This document shows positions 13,884-21,081 of a DNA stretch of 64,000 bases, in pieces. Both the position numbers and the translations under genes were made by a program. The stretch lies in IMG/VR virus record IMGVR_UViG_3300035661_000009, positions 96,016 through 160,015 of that record; one strand, given 5' to 3'. Below the pieces are notes generated by a model that was not told where the DNA came from, ran no database searches, and saw only the letters and a list, made by a program, of their open reading frames with translations. The number at the start of each line of letters is the position of its first letter. Within the stretch, counting starts at the first letter, position 1. This DNA comes from a virus.

Positions 13884-13961
13884 ATGAGTAAAATATCAAA
13901 TCTTTCAATAGAATATCAACTTGAACATACTTACGTAGTCCCATCCAATGATTCATTTTAA
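13884..13961 (+). CDS. very small protein, 25 aa
   Basis: The ATG at 13884 directly follows the preceding TAA. The 25-residue frame ends 14 bases inside the next gene, keeping the chain of overlaps unbroken. The peptide reads MSKISNLSIEYQ at its start. The evidence is position only. Confidence 0.4.
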   Translation: MSKISNLSIEYQLEHTYVVPSNDSF

Positions 13962-14196
13962 AGGCAGAGACAGGTTGATTATTAATACAGCCGGATCTAA
14001 AATGATGAAGCCGCATTCTTGCATAAATGGACATTGGGAATCTGGCTTTAATTTAGATCCAGAGGTAGCTGTATTGGGCTTTACCCATAGGTACAGTGAG
14101 GTTGGCCCAATTAATTATTATATTAGAGGTGTTTATATTAAGGGCCATTTATACGCAAGAAGCTCTATATTAAGAGGAACTTGGTATGTTCATTAG
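13948..14196 (+). CDS. miniprotein, MIH type, 82 aa
   Basis: It begins MIHFKG. A small basic protein rich in Gly, Tyr, His and Arg with likely beta strands. It overlaps the next gene by 11 bases. It belongs to the group of small MIH/MFI proteins. Confidence 0.58.
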   Translation: MIHFKGRDRLIINTAGSKMMKPHSCINGHWESGFNLDPEVAVLGFTHRYSEVGPINYYIRGVYIKGHLYARSSILRGTWYVH

Positions 14197-14416
14197 CTCA
14201 AAAACAAGCCGATGCCATATAATGAATAATTTTAGCGTTCATTTACAGCTTATTCAAAAATTTAGAGTTTATGGATACTTAGCCATTGGAAGAAATTTAT
14301 TGTTTTCTCAAACTAATCTATATACGCCATTAACGTTTTCTCGTTGTGAACTTAGAATAAATTATAGAACGAAAAGCAAAATACATAAAATGCCCGGAAT
14401 GACATTATCTTACTGA
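14186..14416 (+). CDS. miniprotein, MFI type, 76 aa
   Basis: It begins MFISSK, is basic, and is rich in Arg, Lys, Leu and Ser. It is the last gene before the internal promoter at 14438-14466. Function unknown. Confidence 0.55.
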   Translation: MFISSKTSRCHIMNNFSVHLQLIQKFRVYGYLAIGRNLLFSQTNLYTPLTFSRCELRINYRTKSKIHKMPGMTLSY

Positions 14417-14437
14417 TTGGGGCTGGTTGGGCTGGTG

Positions 14438-14466
14438 TTGACGGCACGAACCGGGTGTGATAGGGT
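14438..14466 (+). promoter_or_regulatory. promoter TTGACG-17-TAGGGT (rightward)
   Basis: TTGACG is at 14438-14443 and TAGGGT at 14461-14466, with TG upstream of the -10. The spacer matches that of the leftward promoter at 7174-7202 in nearly all bases. It leads to tRNA-Ala. No gene lies in the 155-base gap. Confidence 0.78.
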
Positions 14467-14571
14467 TGAGGTGGCGCGCGTGGCGCGGCGAAGAGATGGC
14501 GAACGGGAGTAAGGCAGTCAATCAAAGGGTGGTTTTGGACGTTTTATTATATTTGTAAATACGGGCAGTAA

Positions 14572-14640
14572 GGGCTAGGTGCTGGGGTACAAAGACGCTT
14601 TGCAAGCGACTTTCGATGGGTTCGATTCCCATATGGTCCA
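14572..14640 (+). tRNA. tRNA-Ala (TGC), unusual D arm
   Basis: The anticodon stem GACGC/GCGAC (one A-A mismatch) encloses TTTGCAA (anticodon TGC). The T stem ATGGG/CCCAT encloses TTCGATT. The acceptor GGGCTAG/ATGGTCC has a G3:U70 pair, the known alanine identity element, two further wobble or weak positions and discriminator A. The D arm is short and poorly paired (69 bases in all). Confidence 0.6.
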
Positions 14641-14641
14641 T

Positions 14642-14923
14642 ATGTTCATAAAAATAAAGCGAGCTTATCAAAACGAGACATATTTATATAAAGAATATAA
14701 AAATTTAGACGTTATTTTGTCGTGCCGCGTACCGTCGCGTGGGATCAACGGAACAAGAACAAAGACGATTACAATATATAAGCGGCCATACACGGGTGTT
14801 TTTAAAGACACCTCTATTGAAGTTTATAGATACGACGGATTTGTTAATTGTGGAAGCTTTACCATATCAGAGTACGGATTTGCGAAACAATTACTTCTGT
14901 TAGTTAAACAAACATTGAGATGA
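14642..14923 (+). CDS. miniprotein, MFI type, 93 aa
   Basis: The start is set at the ATG at 14642, one base after tRNA-Ala; an upstream GTG would lie inside the tRNA. It begins MFIKIKRAY and is basic and beta-rich, with many Tyr. The next gene starts 6 bases downstream and also begins MFI. Function unknown. Confidence 0.62.
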   Translation: MFIKIKRAYQNETYLYKEYKNLDVILSCRVPSRGINGTRTKTITIYKRPYTGVFKDTSIEVYRYDGFVNCGSFTISEYGFAKQLLLLVKQTLR

Positions 14924-14929
14924 GGGAAC

Positions 14930-15202
14930 ATGTTCATAAGACCTGAATTACACCAAAATAACTATGTCTATCTTTATAAAGTGTCTAAAAATAGCGAATT
15001 CTTACTGCGGCGTGACAAAGGCGGTCAAAGCAGTTGGTATCTCTATAAAAGAGACTTCATTCTAGCTCCACGAGGCAAAGACAATTTCCTTAATTATAGT
15101 TTAATAAAAAGAGGTCGTTTAGATCAGTGTGCAAATGACACAAAGATGTTCATGTCATATATAAACCTTATTGTCAAAGAAAATAGAACCCCGAGAATTT
15201 AA
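14930..15202 (+). CDS. miniprotein, MFI type, 90 aa
   Basis: It begins MFIRPE behind GAGGGAA. It is basic, with repeated Tyr-Leu-Tyr-Lys elements (VYLYKV, WYLYKRD) shared in style with the preceding gene (TYLYKEY). The two are probably related. It is followed by tRNA-Gln. Confidence 0.62.
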   Translation: MFIRPELHQNNYVYLYKVSKNSEFLLRRDKGGQSSWYLYKRDFILAPRGKDNFLNYSLIKRGRLDQCANDTKMFMSYINLIVKENRTPRI

Positions 15203-15226
15203 TGTGAATAGTTTTACCGCATCGCT

Positions 15227-15298
15227 GCCCTATAACTCAACTGGCTAGAGTGTCACCCTTTGAAGGTGAAAGTTTACGGTTCGAATCCGTATGGGGCT
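15227..15298 (+). tRNA. tRNA-Gln (TTG)
   Basis: Acceptor GCCCTAT/ATGGGGC, anticodon stem TCACC/GGTGA with loop CTTTGAA (anticodon TTG), and T arm TACGG/CCGTA around TTCGAAT. It lies between two small genes. Confidence 0.92.
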
Positions 15299-15330
15299 AT
15301 TGACTGTATTAATATTATTAAACATAATCT

Positions 15331-15597
15331 ATGAAAACAAAGCTACTGTGTCTATTTTTAATGACAAGCTGTATAACCGCCAAAGAGTTAGGTCGGTGGC
15401 AAACTACCCCAAATGCCAATAAAAGGCATGAAGTCGGCGTTTGGCTTCAAAACTGTATAAACAACTGTAATACCTTATTTTGTCAGCACGAATGTCTAGA
15501 ATTGAGTCACGAATGGTGTCGTAACGAAAAGTTGGAAAGTGGTTGCGGTATTGATCAATTGTATGGTGTAAGAAACTGGCGTAGCTTTAATCAATAA
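15331..15597 (+). CDS. small Cys-rich lipoprotein-like protein, 88 aa
   Basis: The N terminus (MKTKLLCLFLMTSC) looks like a short signal peptide with a lipobox ending in Cys14. The rest has six further Cys (CINNC, FCQHEC and others), which suggests disulfides outside the cytoplasm. Near the C terminus it carries GIDQLYG, a string also at the end of the lipoprotein metallopeptidase at 21082-21570. A role at the host envelope, such as exclusion of other phages, is possible but not shown. Confidence 0.65.
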   Translation: MKTKLLCLFLMTSCITAKELGRWQTTPNANKRHEVGVWLQNCINNCNTLFCQHECLELSHEWCRNEKLESGCGIDQLYGVRNWRSFNQ

Positions 15598-15631
15598 AGA
15601 AATAAAATAAAGAAATAAAGAAAGAAAACAA

Positions 15632-16363
15632 ATGAACTTCAAATTTCATGACAGTAAGGGCGACGTAAAGCGGTTTCTAGGCGTTGAAATGGAAGTTTCA
15701 CATATAGGCGACCGAAGTAAGGTAGCTAAGGTAGTTGAAAAATGGGGCGGCGAAGTAGGCTCAGATGGCAGTATTGATCCTGAAGATACCGACATTGGTA
15801 ATCGTTCTTGTGGAGATACTGCCGAAATTCGTACGGCCCCCGCCAGAGGAGAGTTGTTTGAACAGCAGATAAAAGAAATCTGTGAAGTATTGGTGGCTAC
15901 TGGCGGCAAAGTCAATGAATCATGTGGGTTACACGTTCATGTAGACGCCCGAGACTTCAACTCAGACGACATATTCAAGACCGTTCTTGTATGGGAGAAA
16001 TACGAATCGCAGATGTTCCAAAAAGTAGCTAAGCACCGTCGAGATAATGACTACTGTGAAGCCATTGGCGACACTTTTGCCAGTATTGTAAGAGGTGACG
16101 GGTTCCCTATGGTGAAGCTAGAAAAAATTAAAAATGAGTGGCAAGATCTAGATAAGCACTGTTCGCTTAATTTAATCAATCTTGAGCACCTCGGTACGAT
16201 TGAAAACCGTATGCATGAAGGTACGATAGATGCTGAGAAGATAATCGCTTGGGGTAAGCTAAACAGCAAACTCATCGACTTCTGCAAGAAGAGTGATCTA
16301 AAATCAGTAACTAATATGAAGGCGTTCTCGACTCGCAGTTTGGGAAGTTATCTACGGAAGTAA
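15632..16363 (+). CDS. GS-fold amidoligase, single domain
   Basis: This 243-residue protein has the same motif order as the C-terminal part of the gene at 3055-4275: GVEMEV near residue 18, GSDGSI, EIRTAP, SCGLHVHVDARDF, RRDNDYC, HCSLNL and a final ENRMHEGT. It is therefore a paralog without the zinc-ribbon array. These COOH-NH2 ligases form amide or peptide bonds with ATP. Here no amidotransferase is next to it. It lies between a lipoprotein-like gene and a tRNA-like element. Substrate unknown. Confidence 0.85.
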   Translation: MNFKFHDSKGDVKRFLGVEMEVSHIGDRSKVAKVVEKWGGEVGSDGSIDPEDTDIGNRSCGDTAEIRTAPARGELFEQQIKEICEVLVATGGKVNESCGLHVHVDARDFNSDDIFKTVLVWEKYESQMFQKVAKHRRDNDYCEAIGDTFASIVRGDGFPMVKLEKIKNEWQDLDKHCSLNLINLEHLGTIENRMHEGTIDAEKIIAWGKLNSKLIDFCKKSDLKSVTNMKAFSTRSLGSYLRK

Positions 16364-16387
16364 GGAAAGTAAGGAAAGTAAGGGCGT

Positions 16388-16453
16388 TCTAGAGTGCTCA
16401 ATTGGTAGAGCAAAGGGTAATCCTTGTCGTCGGTTCGACTCCGATCTCTAGAA
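16388..16453 (+). other. tRNA-like element with truncated anticodon arm
   Basis: A perfect 7-bp acceptor TCTAGAG/CTCTAGA with discriminator A, a perfect D arm GCTC/GAGC with an AATTGGTA loop, and a perfect T arm around TTCGACT are present. The anticodon arm is only AAGG/CCTT around a five-base loop GTAAT, and one base between acceptor and D arm is missing. Total 66 bases. No anticodon can be assigned in a standard loop. It may be a decayed tRNA or a tRNA mimic. Confidence 0.55.
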
Positions 16454-16455
16454 TT

Positions 16456-16674
16456 ATGTTAATTCATCTTTCTAATAATCTTGAAGGAGCGCATAATTGC
16501 CTCTCGATAGGTGGGAGCAATAGATCAATAATAGCTAATTATTGGATGTTCAGAAGGGCGCTCTATGCAAAACCGTTACGGTATTTTCAAACAAAGATTA
16601 ATCCGTTTTTTTCTTCGGCAATAAAACGCAAAATGGCGATTTTTATTAAACGAGGCAACAAATATGGACAATAA
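16456..16674 (+). CDS. basic miniprotein, MLIH type, 72 aa
   Basis: The start is set at the ATG at 16456, directly after the tRNA-like element. It begins MLIHLS, is strongly basic, and ends with IKRKMAIFIKRG. It overlaps the next small gene by 11 bases. Function unknown. Confidence 0.52.
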   Translation: MLIHLSNNLEGAHNCLSIGGSNRSIIANYWMFRRALYAKPLRYFQTKINPFFSSAIKRKMAIFIKRGNKYGQ

Positions 16675-16822
16675 AATAATTACGATTTATCATCAGCCAA
16701 CAGCGGTAACACGTTATTTTCGAAGTAAAACAGAGGCTAACGGGTTTATAAAAGAGGCTTACTTAGCCGAGAAGGCTGATGGTTTACAGTGCTGTTGCAT
16801 TTTCGAAAATTCCAAGAAATAA
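16664..16822 (+). CDS. small protein, 52 aa
   Basis: ATG at 16664 behind GAGGCAAC. It reads as a small alpha/beta protein (IITIYHQPTAVTRYF, then a helix KTEANGFIKEAYLAE) and ends with a CCC cluster. It looks like the small phage proteins that have a beta strand followed by a helix. Function unknown. Confidence 0.6.
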   Translation: MDNKIITIYHQPTAVTRYFRSKTEANGFIKEAYLAEKADGLQCCCIFENSKK

Positions 16823-16880
16823 AAGCAGAATATGAAATAAACGAAGAGTTTTTTCATTATAAGAATGGGAGTTTATAAGC

Positions 16881-17204
16881 ATGAAAAAGATAATTAATAC
16901 AGACGGAAGTATCATTTTAGAAGGCTCTGTCGAAGAAATTCTGGAATATGAGCGTAATCAAGTAGGAATTAAATCATACAACGCCTATCCTCTATGCAGG
17001 CCAGAAAAATATCAGCTCGTGGGAAAGGCGCATTTAATGCCCAATGGGAATTTGCGTAAAGACTATGAGCCCAATATAGTTAAAGACTATAAGCCCAATA
17101 TGGTAACAACTATAGCGACGGGCGTACGTGACTATGCTGGCCCACAAGGGCTAGAAATGGATTCAAACGGCAATTTCTACTGGGCTGGTACAAATAAGGC
17201 TTAA
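16881..17204 (+). CDS. orphan protein, 107 aa
   Basis: ATG behind GGGAG. It has an N-terminal strand-turn-helix (DGSIILEGSVEEILEYER). There is an imperfect duplicated segment near residues 66-76 (YEPNIV/YKPNMV, encoded by a tandem DNA repeat) and a Gly-rich C terminus (GLEMDSNGNFYWAG). No family is recognised. Confidence 0.65.
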   Translation: MKKIINTDGSIILEGSVEEILEYERNQVGIKSYNAYPLCRPEKYQLVGKAHLMPNGNLRKDYEPNIVKDYKPNMVTTIATGVRDYAGPQGLEMDSNGNFYWAGTNKA

Positions 17205-17211
17205 TTGTTGT

Positions 17212-17745
17212 ATGAAAAATATTCTTTACGTATTCCCGGAAGCAGAGTTATGGGTAAAACCATATAAAGATCATGGATATAACATCTTAACTCAAAATAC
17301 AGTTAAACCATGGGATAATATTCACGGGCTATTGATGGTGCCCCCTTACGATTCCTTTAGTAACGCGGGCCATAAAGGCTGGAATCACAGAGATGAAGTA
17401 GGTATAACAACTACAGCAGTAAATGAGGCCCAAAAGGCATTTAATTTAGTTCAGCTATATAGTCCTATATTTTGGGCCGTAGCGGGTCCAGTTGGGCGTA
17501 TGCAAAGACTTCTAAGCATACCCGACCCAGTATTAAGGTTTAATCCAAACGATTATGGCGACGATTATAGGAGGCGTATCAATATATGGGGAGTTTTTAA
17601 TATCCCACCCAAAACCCCAAGAAGACTACCTACTCTAAACCAAGACGCAAAAGACATTTTGAGGATAGCTGGCCAAAGCAAGAAAATACCAAAAACGCTA
17701 ATCCCTCCTAAATTTGCTGAAGAATTTATGAAAGCAAACCCGTGA
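17212..17745 (+). CDS. divergent cytosine-methylase-like phage protein
   Basis: The layout follows a phage family related to DNA cytosine methylases: a first strand (ILYVFPEAEL), then LLMVPPYDSFSNAGHKGW near residues 42-59 in place of the usual HPPCTYLSNAG element. Later, GPVGRMQ near 92-98 replaces NPxGxL, and a final NPNDYGDD...IWG...LPTL section matches the family's tail. The catalytic PC motif reads PPY, so cytosine methylation is doubtful; it may be an inactive or repurposed member. It overlaps the next gene by 4 bases. Confidence 0.5.
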   Translation: MKNILYVFPEAELWVKPYKDHGYNILTQNTVKPWDNIHGLLMVPPYDSFSNAGHKGWNHRDEVGITTTAVNEAQKAFNLVQLYSPIFWAVAGPVGRMQRLLSIPDPVLRFNPNDYGDDYRRRINIWGVFNIPPKTPRRLPTLNQDAKDILRIAGQSKKIPKTLIPPKFAEEFMKANP

Positions 17746-17999
17746 ATAAATCAGATTATAACGTAAATATGTATTTAAATGAAATATTAGGCGAATTTGC
17801 TGATGCTGCTGTCGATTTAGGCGGTGGCGTCAATGACGTTTTAAGAGCAAAACCAGAAGATTTAGCTAATGTAGCTATTATTTACACAAAGCTGGAAAAG
17901 AACTATAACTTCTTATTTGAAGAGTTGCTTAAGGCAATTCATCTAATATCTAAGGATTTTGAGCTAGACGAAGGATATAGTATAGATGACTCAATATGA
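17742..17999 (+). CDS. orphan helical protein, 85 aa, GTG start
   Basis: A GTG at 17742 overlaps the preceding stop (GTGA). The product is acidic and helical, with GEFADAAVDLGGGVNDVL in the first half. It overlaps the next ATG (ATGA). Function unknown. Confidence 0.62.
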   Translation: MNKSDYNVNMYLNEILGEFADAAVDLGGGVNDVLRAKPEDLANVAIIYTKLEKNYNFLFEELLKAIHLISKDFELDEGYSIDDSI

Positions 18000-18220
18000 T
18001 ACATATAGTTAGAAAACTTGAAATTAAGATAGGTGACGATCGTTGGTACGTCAAAGCCACAAGGGCGACGGTCCGAGGATCTATTTTAAATAGATTATAT
18101 ACGTCACGAACTGAGGGTTTGTATAGAACCTTAATCGTGAGTGATTGGTTTGATATTTTCCTTGGATTAAATAGAAATGTAATTAATGAAAGAAATCGAT
18201 CAATAGTATCAAGAATATAA
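17996..18220 (+). CDS. miniprotein, MIH type, 74 aa
   Basis: It begins MIHIVRK. Strongly basic (many Arg) and beta-rich, like the other MIH/MFI proteins in this window. It sits inside a chain of overlapping genes. Function unknown. Confidence 0.58.
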   Translation: MIHIVRKLEIKIGDDRWYVKATRATVRGSILNRLYTSRTEGLYRTLIVSDWFDIFLGLNRNVINERNRSIVSRI

Positions 18221-18221
18221 T

Positions 18222-18788
18222 ATGAACCTAGACAATATAGAGACCCCGAAAGCAGTTTTAGATTTTATAGAGAAATACATAACCTCAACAAACCAATTAT
18301 TCAATCCAAGATCAGAGAATCCTAGGGAGCTGCTCCCCACGCCGGAAGATAAGATTCCATTAATTATTTTGAAAGATTCAGATCCCACTGCTGATATAAT
18401 TCTTGCGTTTAATACATATAGGGTTAAAACTGATGGGAAAGCTATAATCCTGTTACCAGCTAAAGTGGATGAAAAGCATTGGATTAGATATGTTCAGCCA
18501 TTTTCGCTTTTGCAGGATTGCTACCTCTATTTCCTAGGTAAAATGAAGATAAACGAGCCCGGCCAAAAACCTAAGAAAAGTAAGGACGGCTATGCTCTGC
18601 TCGTAGTGGGGCTTGACCTACTCGATACCGCCGTGCTAGGGTTAGCAGAGAGCGCCGGGATAGAGGCGGGAGCAGAAGTCAAGGCTAGGGCGGCCGACGA
18701 CGGCGTGGCGGCAGGAAAGACCAAAGTTAAGACCAAAGTTAAGAAAACGGATAAGTCAGATAAGTCAGACACCTTAAAGGCGGTATAA
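18222..18788 (+). CDS. possible remnant of phage adenine-methylase fold
   Basis: Of 188 residues, the segment at about 75-112 (KAIILLPAKVDEKHWIRYV, then a CYLYFLGKMK element) resembles the C-terminal half of phage Dam-type DNA N6-adenine methylases, where LLPARxDxxWF is followed by FxxGRLKF. The catalytic D/NPPY motif is not seen, so activity is unlikely. After residue about 150 the tail is charged, with tandem TKVK and DKS duplications encoded by short DNA repeats. The assignment is weak. Confidence 0.4.
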   Translation: MNLDNIETPKAVLDFIEKYITSTNQLFNPRSENPRELLPTPEDKIPLIILKDSDPTADIILAFNTYRVKTDGKAIILLPAKVDEKHWIRYVQPFSLLQDCYLYFLGKMKINEPGQKPKKSKDGYALLVVGLDLLDTAVLGLAESAGIEAGAEVKARAADDGVAAGKTKVKTKVKKTDKSDKSDTLKAV

Positions 18789-19049
18789 ATGGATTCGGCT
18801 ACATTAAAGATATTAAGTGATATAGAAAATACGCAAAAACGTACAGCTTCTCCTTCGGAAGACATGGATGAAGATGAATATGAGCCTACTCTAGAAGACG
18901 AAGTAATTGATTTGCGTAGCGAGGTTGATTCGCTGAAGAAGTTGATATTTATCTTTATAAATAAGTATAATACGCATATACATAGGCCAGACAATAAAGT
19001 ATTGAGCAATAGTCTTATAAACACTAAAGAACAATTAAAGGCATTATAA
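18789..19049 (+). CDS. acidic coiled-coil protein, 86 aa
   Basis: It starts immediately after the preceding stop. Very acidic in the middle (EDMDEDEYEP), then a leucine-heptad helix (LRSEVDSLKKLIFIFINKY). Function unknown. Confidence 0.62.
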   Translation: MDSATLKILSDIENTQKRTASPSEDMDEDEYEPTLEDEVIDLRSEVDSLKKLIFIFINKYNTHIHRPDNKVLSNSLINTKEQLKAL

Positions 19050-19051
19050 CT

Positions 19052-19618
19052 ATGTTAAAAAGCTCAGATTTCGGTACTGATTTGCAGTGTAAGTCTTGTA
19101 AACAGAGATTTACACTATATAAAAACTATAGTCACGACCATATTCTAACGCCAGCTTCCAAAAACGCTACATTCCTAGTTTGCCACTATGTTCATCCAAT
19201 GCCGATCTCGGTCGGGAGTGGCTGTGTTGATTGGTTGCGATGGTTTAGCGATGGCGAATTCTTTAATGGAATAACTATAAAAGACGCTCATTTGACACTT
19301 AGTGGCTATGCCGAACTACATCAACCACAAACTGCACAAACTGCACAAATTGCTTCTGCTCCAGCACCAATTCCACAGCCCGCGCAGGTACCTGCGCCGC
19401 GACCGATGATAGGCTTATCACAACAAATAAACACAATGAATCAAGTGACTAATAAATACGTTGGTAAAAAGATAGACCCTGTGCTAATGAAGGAACTAGA
19501 AGACGAGCTATTAAAGTATACTGAAAAAATGATTAATAAATGTGAGTGTGGTTCTGCTAAAATAGGTATTAAAAAGGGTCAAATCGGACATAGCTCTTGG
19601 TGTCCATGGGTTAAATAG
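19052..19618 (+). CDS. zinc-binding orphan protein, 188 aa
   Basis: The N-terminal CKSC at about residues 13-16 and a later Cys/His pair, together with the C-terminal CECG and HSSWCPW elements, suggest two zinc sites. Between them is a Pro/Ala/Gln-rich linker with a TAQ tandem repeat (residues about 92-115). No enzyme motif is seen. It lies just upstream of the cysteine-peptidase-like gene. Confidence 0.65.
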   Translation: MLKSSDFGTDLQCKSCKQRFTLYKNYSHDHILTPASKNATFLVCHYVHPMPISVGSGCVDWLRWFSDGEFFNGITIKDAHLTLSGYAELHQPQTAQTAQIASAPAPIPQPAQVPAPRPMIGLSQQINTMNQVTNKYVGKKIDPVLMKELEDELLKYTEKMINKCECGSAKIGIKKGQIGHSSWCPWVK

Positions 19619-19621
19619 TTT

Positions 19622-20095
19622 ATGCGTATTCAAACGACAGACTATAATTGCGGGATTTTTGCTACATATAACGCATTAAGCGTCTTAGGTAGTCGTCCGT
19701 CGTTAAGGAAGTTAGGGAAGTTAACTAACACTACCGCTGAAACCGGAACTAATGAATTCGGGATTATGCAAGCGTTAATTGGCTATGGATACTATCCTAG
19801 GCAATTTCATATTAAAAGTAACATTGAAATGAAGAAGCATCTCAACACATATGAGAAGTTCATTTCAGAAAGCGGCGAATCTTTCCCTATACAATGGCCC
19901 ATTATAGCCTGCGTAGACAAGAATAAGCATTGGGTAGTTATAGCTGGATGTATTGAAGACCGATATCTCATACTAGATAGTAATAATACATTAGCTAATA
20001 AAGCTAAAAACGGTATTCATTCTCTTAATTTTAGTGGGCTGGCTGAACGATGGAAGTATAATGGTGTATTCTACGGTATTACAATAGAGCGTTAA
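19622..20095 (+). CDS. C39-like cysteine peptidase-fold protein
   Basis: This 157-residue protein has the papain-fold C39-like triad: Cys10 in TDYNCG at the N terminus, followed by a helix (ATYNALSVLG), His103 in KHWVVIAG and Asp119 in LILDSN. C39 enzymes cut after double glycine or act as small peptidases. Here there is no transporter part and no signal peptide, so it should act in the cytoplasm. With two amidoligases encoded nearby it might remove or transfer amide-linked groups (inference). A cluster of GTTAAGGC repeats separates it from the next gene. Confidence 0.75.
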   Translation: MRIQTTDYNCGIFATYNALSVLGSRPSLRKLGKLTNTTAETGTNEFGIMQALIGYGYYPRQFHIKSNIEMKKHLNTYEKFISESGESFPIQWPIIACVDKNKHWVVIAGCIEDRYLILDSNNTLANKAKNGIHSLNFSGLAERWKYNGVFYGITIER

Positions 20096-20123
20096 GGCGT
20101 TAAGGCGTTAAGGATAGAAAACT

Positions 20124-20537
20124 ATGGGAATGTTCGACAACGTAACTCTTCATATGCTTGAAGAACCGATGGATGGCCAATATCAAACAAAAGACCTTTA
20201 CAATGGGCTTTATAATCTAGGCCTTTGTGAAAAAGGGCTGTTTTACATAAAAGAGGATGGAACTTGGCTTCCTTTGACATGCACTGTACCATATTTTACT
20301 ATAACTCGATGGATAGGAAATAGCTATATTACGCACTTACTTGGGCTGAAAGATGGGCAGATAACCTTCTTTATGGAAGATATTGGCAGTGAAAGGTCGT
20401 TAGCTTATCTTCAAGAAATGCAAAATGAAGACGCTTGGGCTGAAGATGGGGAAGTAACTACCAACTACCTTATAGAGCTTTATAATAAGCGCCCTTGGTA
20501 TAGTAAACTCGGTGACTGGATAAAAGGGAAGAAATAA
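20124..20537 (+). CDS. orphan MGMFD-type phage protein, 137 aa
   Basis: It begins MGMFDNV, an N terminus often seen in uncharacterised phage proteins. A Tyr/Trp/Gly-rich beta protein with a basic C terminus. It overlaps the next tiny gene by one base (TAATG). Function unknown. Confidence 0.68.
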   Translation: MGMFDNVTLHMLEEPMDGQYQTKDLYNGLYNLGLCEKGLFYIKEDGTWLPLTCTVPYFTITRWIGNSYITHLLGLKDGQITFFMEDIGSERSLAYLQEMQNEDAWAEDGEVTTNYLIELYNKRPWYSKLGDWIKGKK

Positions 20538-20605
20538 TGGAATACGCAGTTGGCCACGTTTTAGGATTGACCGTAGGAATAGGCTTTTTTATACTTTTTT
20601 GCTAA
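20537..20605 (+). CDS. tiny membrane peptide, 22 aa
   Basis: The ATG at 20537 shares one base with the preceding TAA. The peptide is almost entirely one hydrophobic helix with GxxxG-like spacing (GLTVGIGFF). It resembles the next peptide (both read xFAVGY or YAVGH, then a Gly-rich helix). Confidence 0.5.
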   Translation: MEYAVGHVLGLTVGIGFFILFC

Positions 20606-20624
20606 CATCCTCGAAGGAGGATGA

Positions 20625-20741
20625 ATGATAGATTTCGCTGTTGGATACTTATTTGGAACAATAATCGGATTGATAATAATTTATATTCTACCTATGAGTA
20701 TAGATTTGTATCATAAAAACAAAAGAAAGAACAAGAAATGA
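20625..20741 (+). CDS. tiny membrane protein, 38 aa
   Basis: ATG at 20625 behind a perfect GGAGG. One transmembrane helix (GTIIGLIIIYIL), then a basic tail ending in KNKRKNKK, so N-out/C-in topology is expected. The stop overlaps the next start (ATGA). It is similar in layout to the 22-residue peptide upstream. Confidence 0.62.
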   Translation: MIDFAVGYLFGTIIGLIIIYILPMSIDLYHKNKRKNKK

Positions 20742-21073
20742 GTATAGTTCCAAATTGGAAGTTAGCGACCCAAATTATAATGGGCGTTTGCGGGGTGGCT
20801 TTAGTCGGTTGGGATATATTCGCTGATACAAATAAGACTACTGGAGATACTATATCGGAGATTATGTTCAATCTCTCCCGTTCGGCTCCTATATTGGTCG
20901 TTATTTGTGGCGTCGTTTGCGGTCATTTATTTACGTCGTTTGACACGCCCGGTACCCCTATCTCTTTGTTCGGGAGTATGGTACTGTGGTTACAGACAAG
21001 ACCCATATTCGCATTTATGGCTGGAATGGCTATTGGAAGTTGTTTTTGGTATCAGCAGGCTAACTTTAAATAA
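20738..21073 (+). CDS. membrane protein, 111 aa, about three TM segments
   Basis: Hydrophobic segments at about residues 9-26, 47-66 and 88-105 are separated by short polar loops. It could be a holin-like or envelope protein. It sits between two tiny membrane peptides and a lipoprotein, forming an envelope-directed group. Confidence 0.62.
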   Translation: MSIVPNWKLATQIIMGVCGVALVGWDIFADTNKTTGDTISEIMFNLSRSAPILVVICGVVCGHLFTSFDTPGTPISLFGSMVLWLQTRPIFAFMAGMAIGSCFWYQQANFK

Positions 21074-21081
21074 ATTGACCA

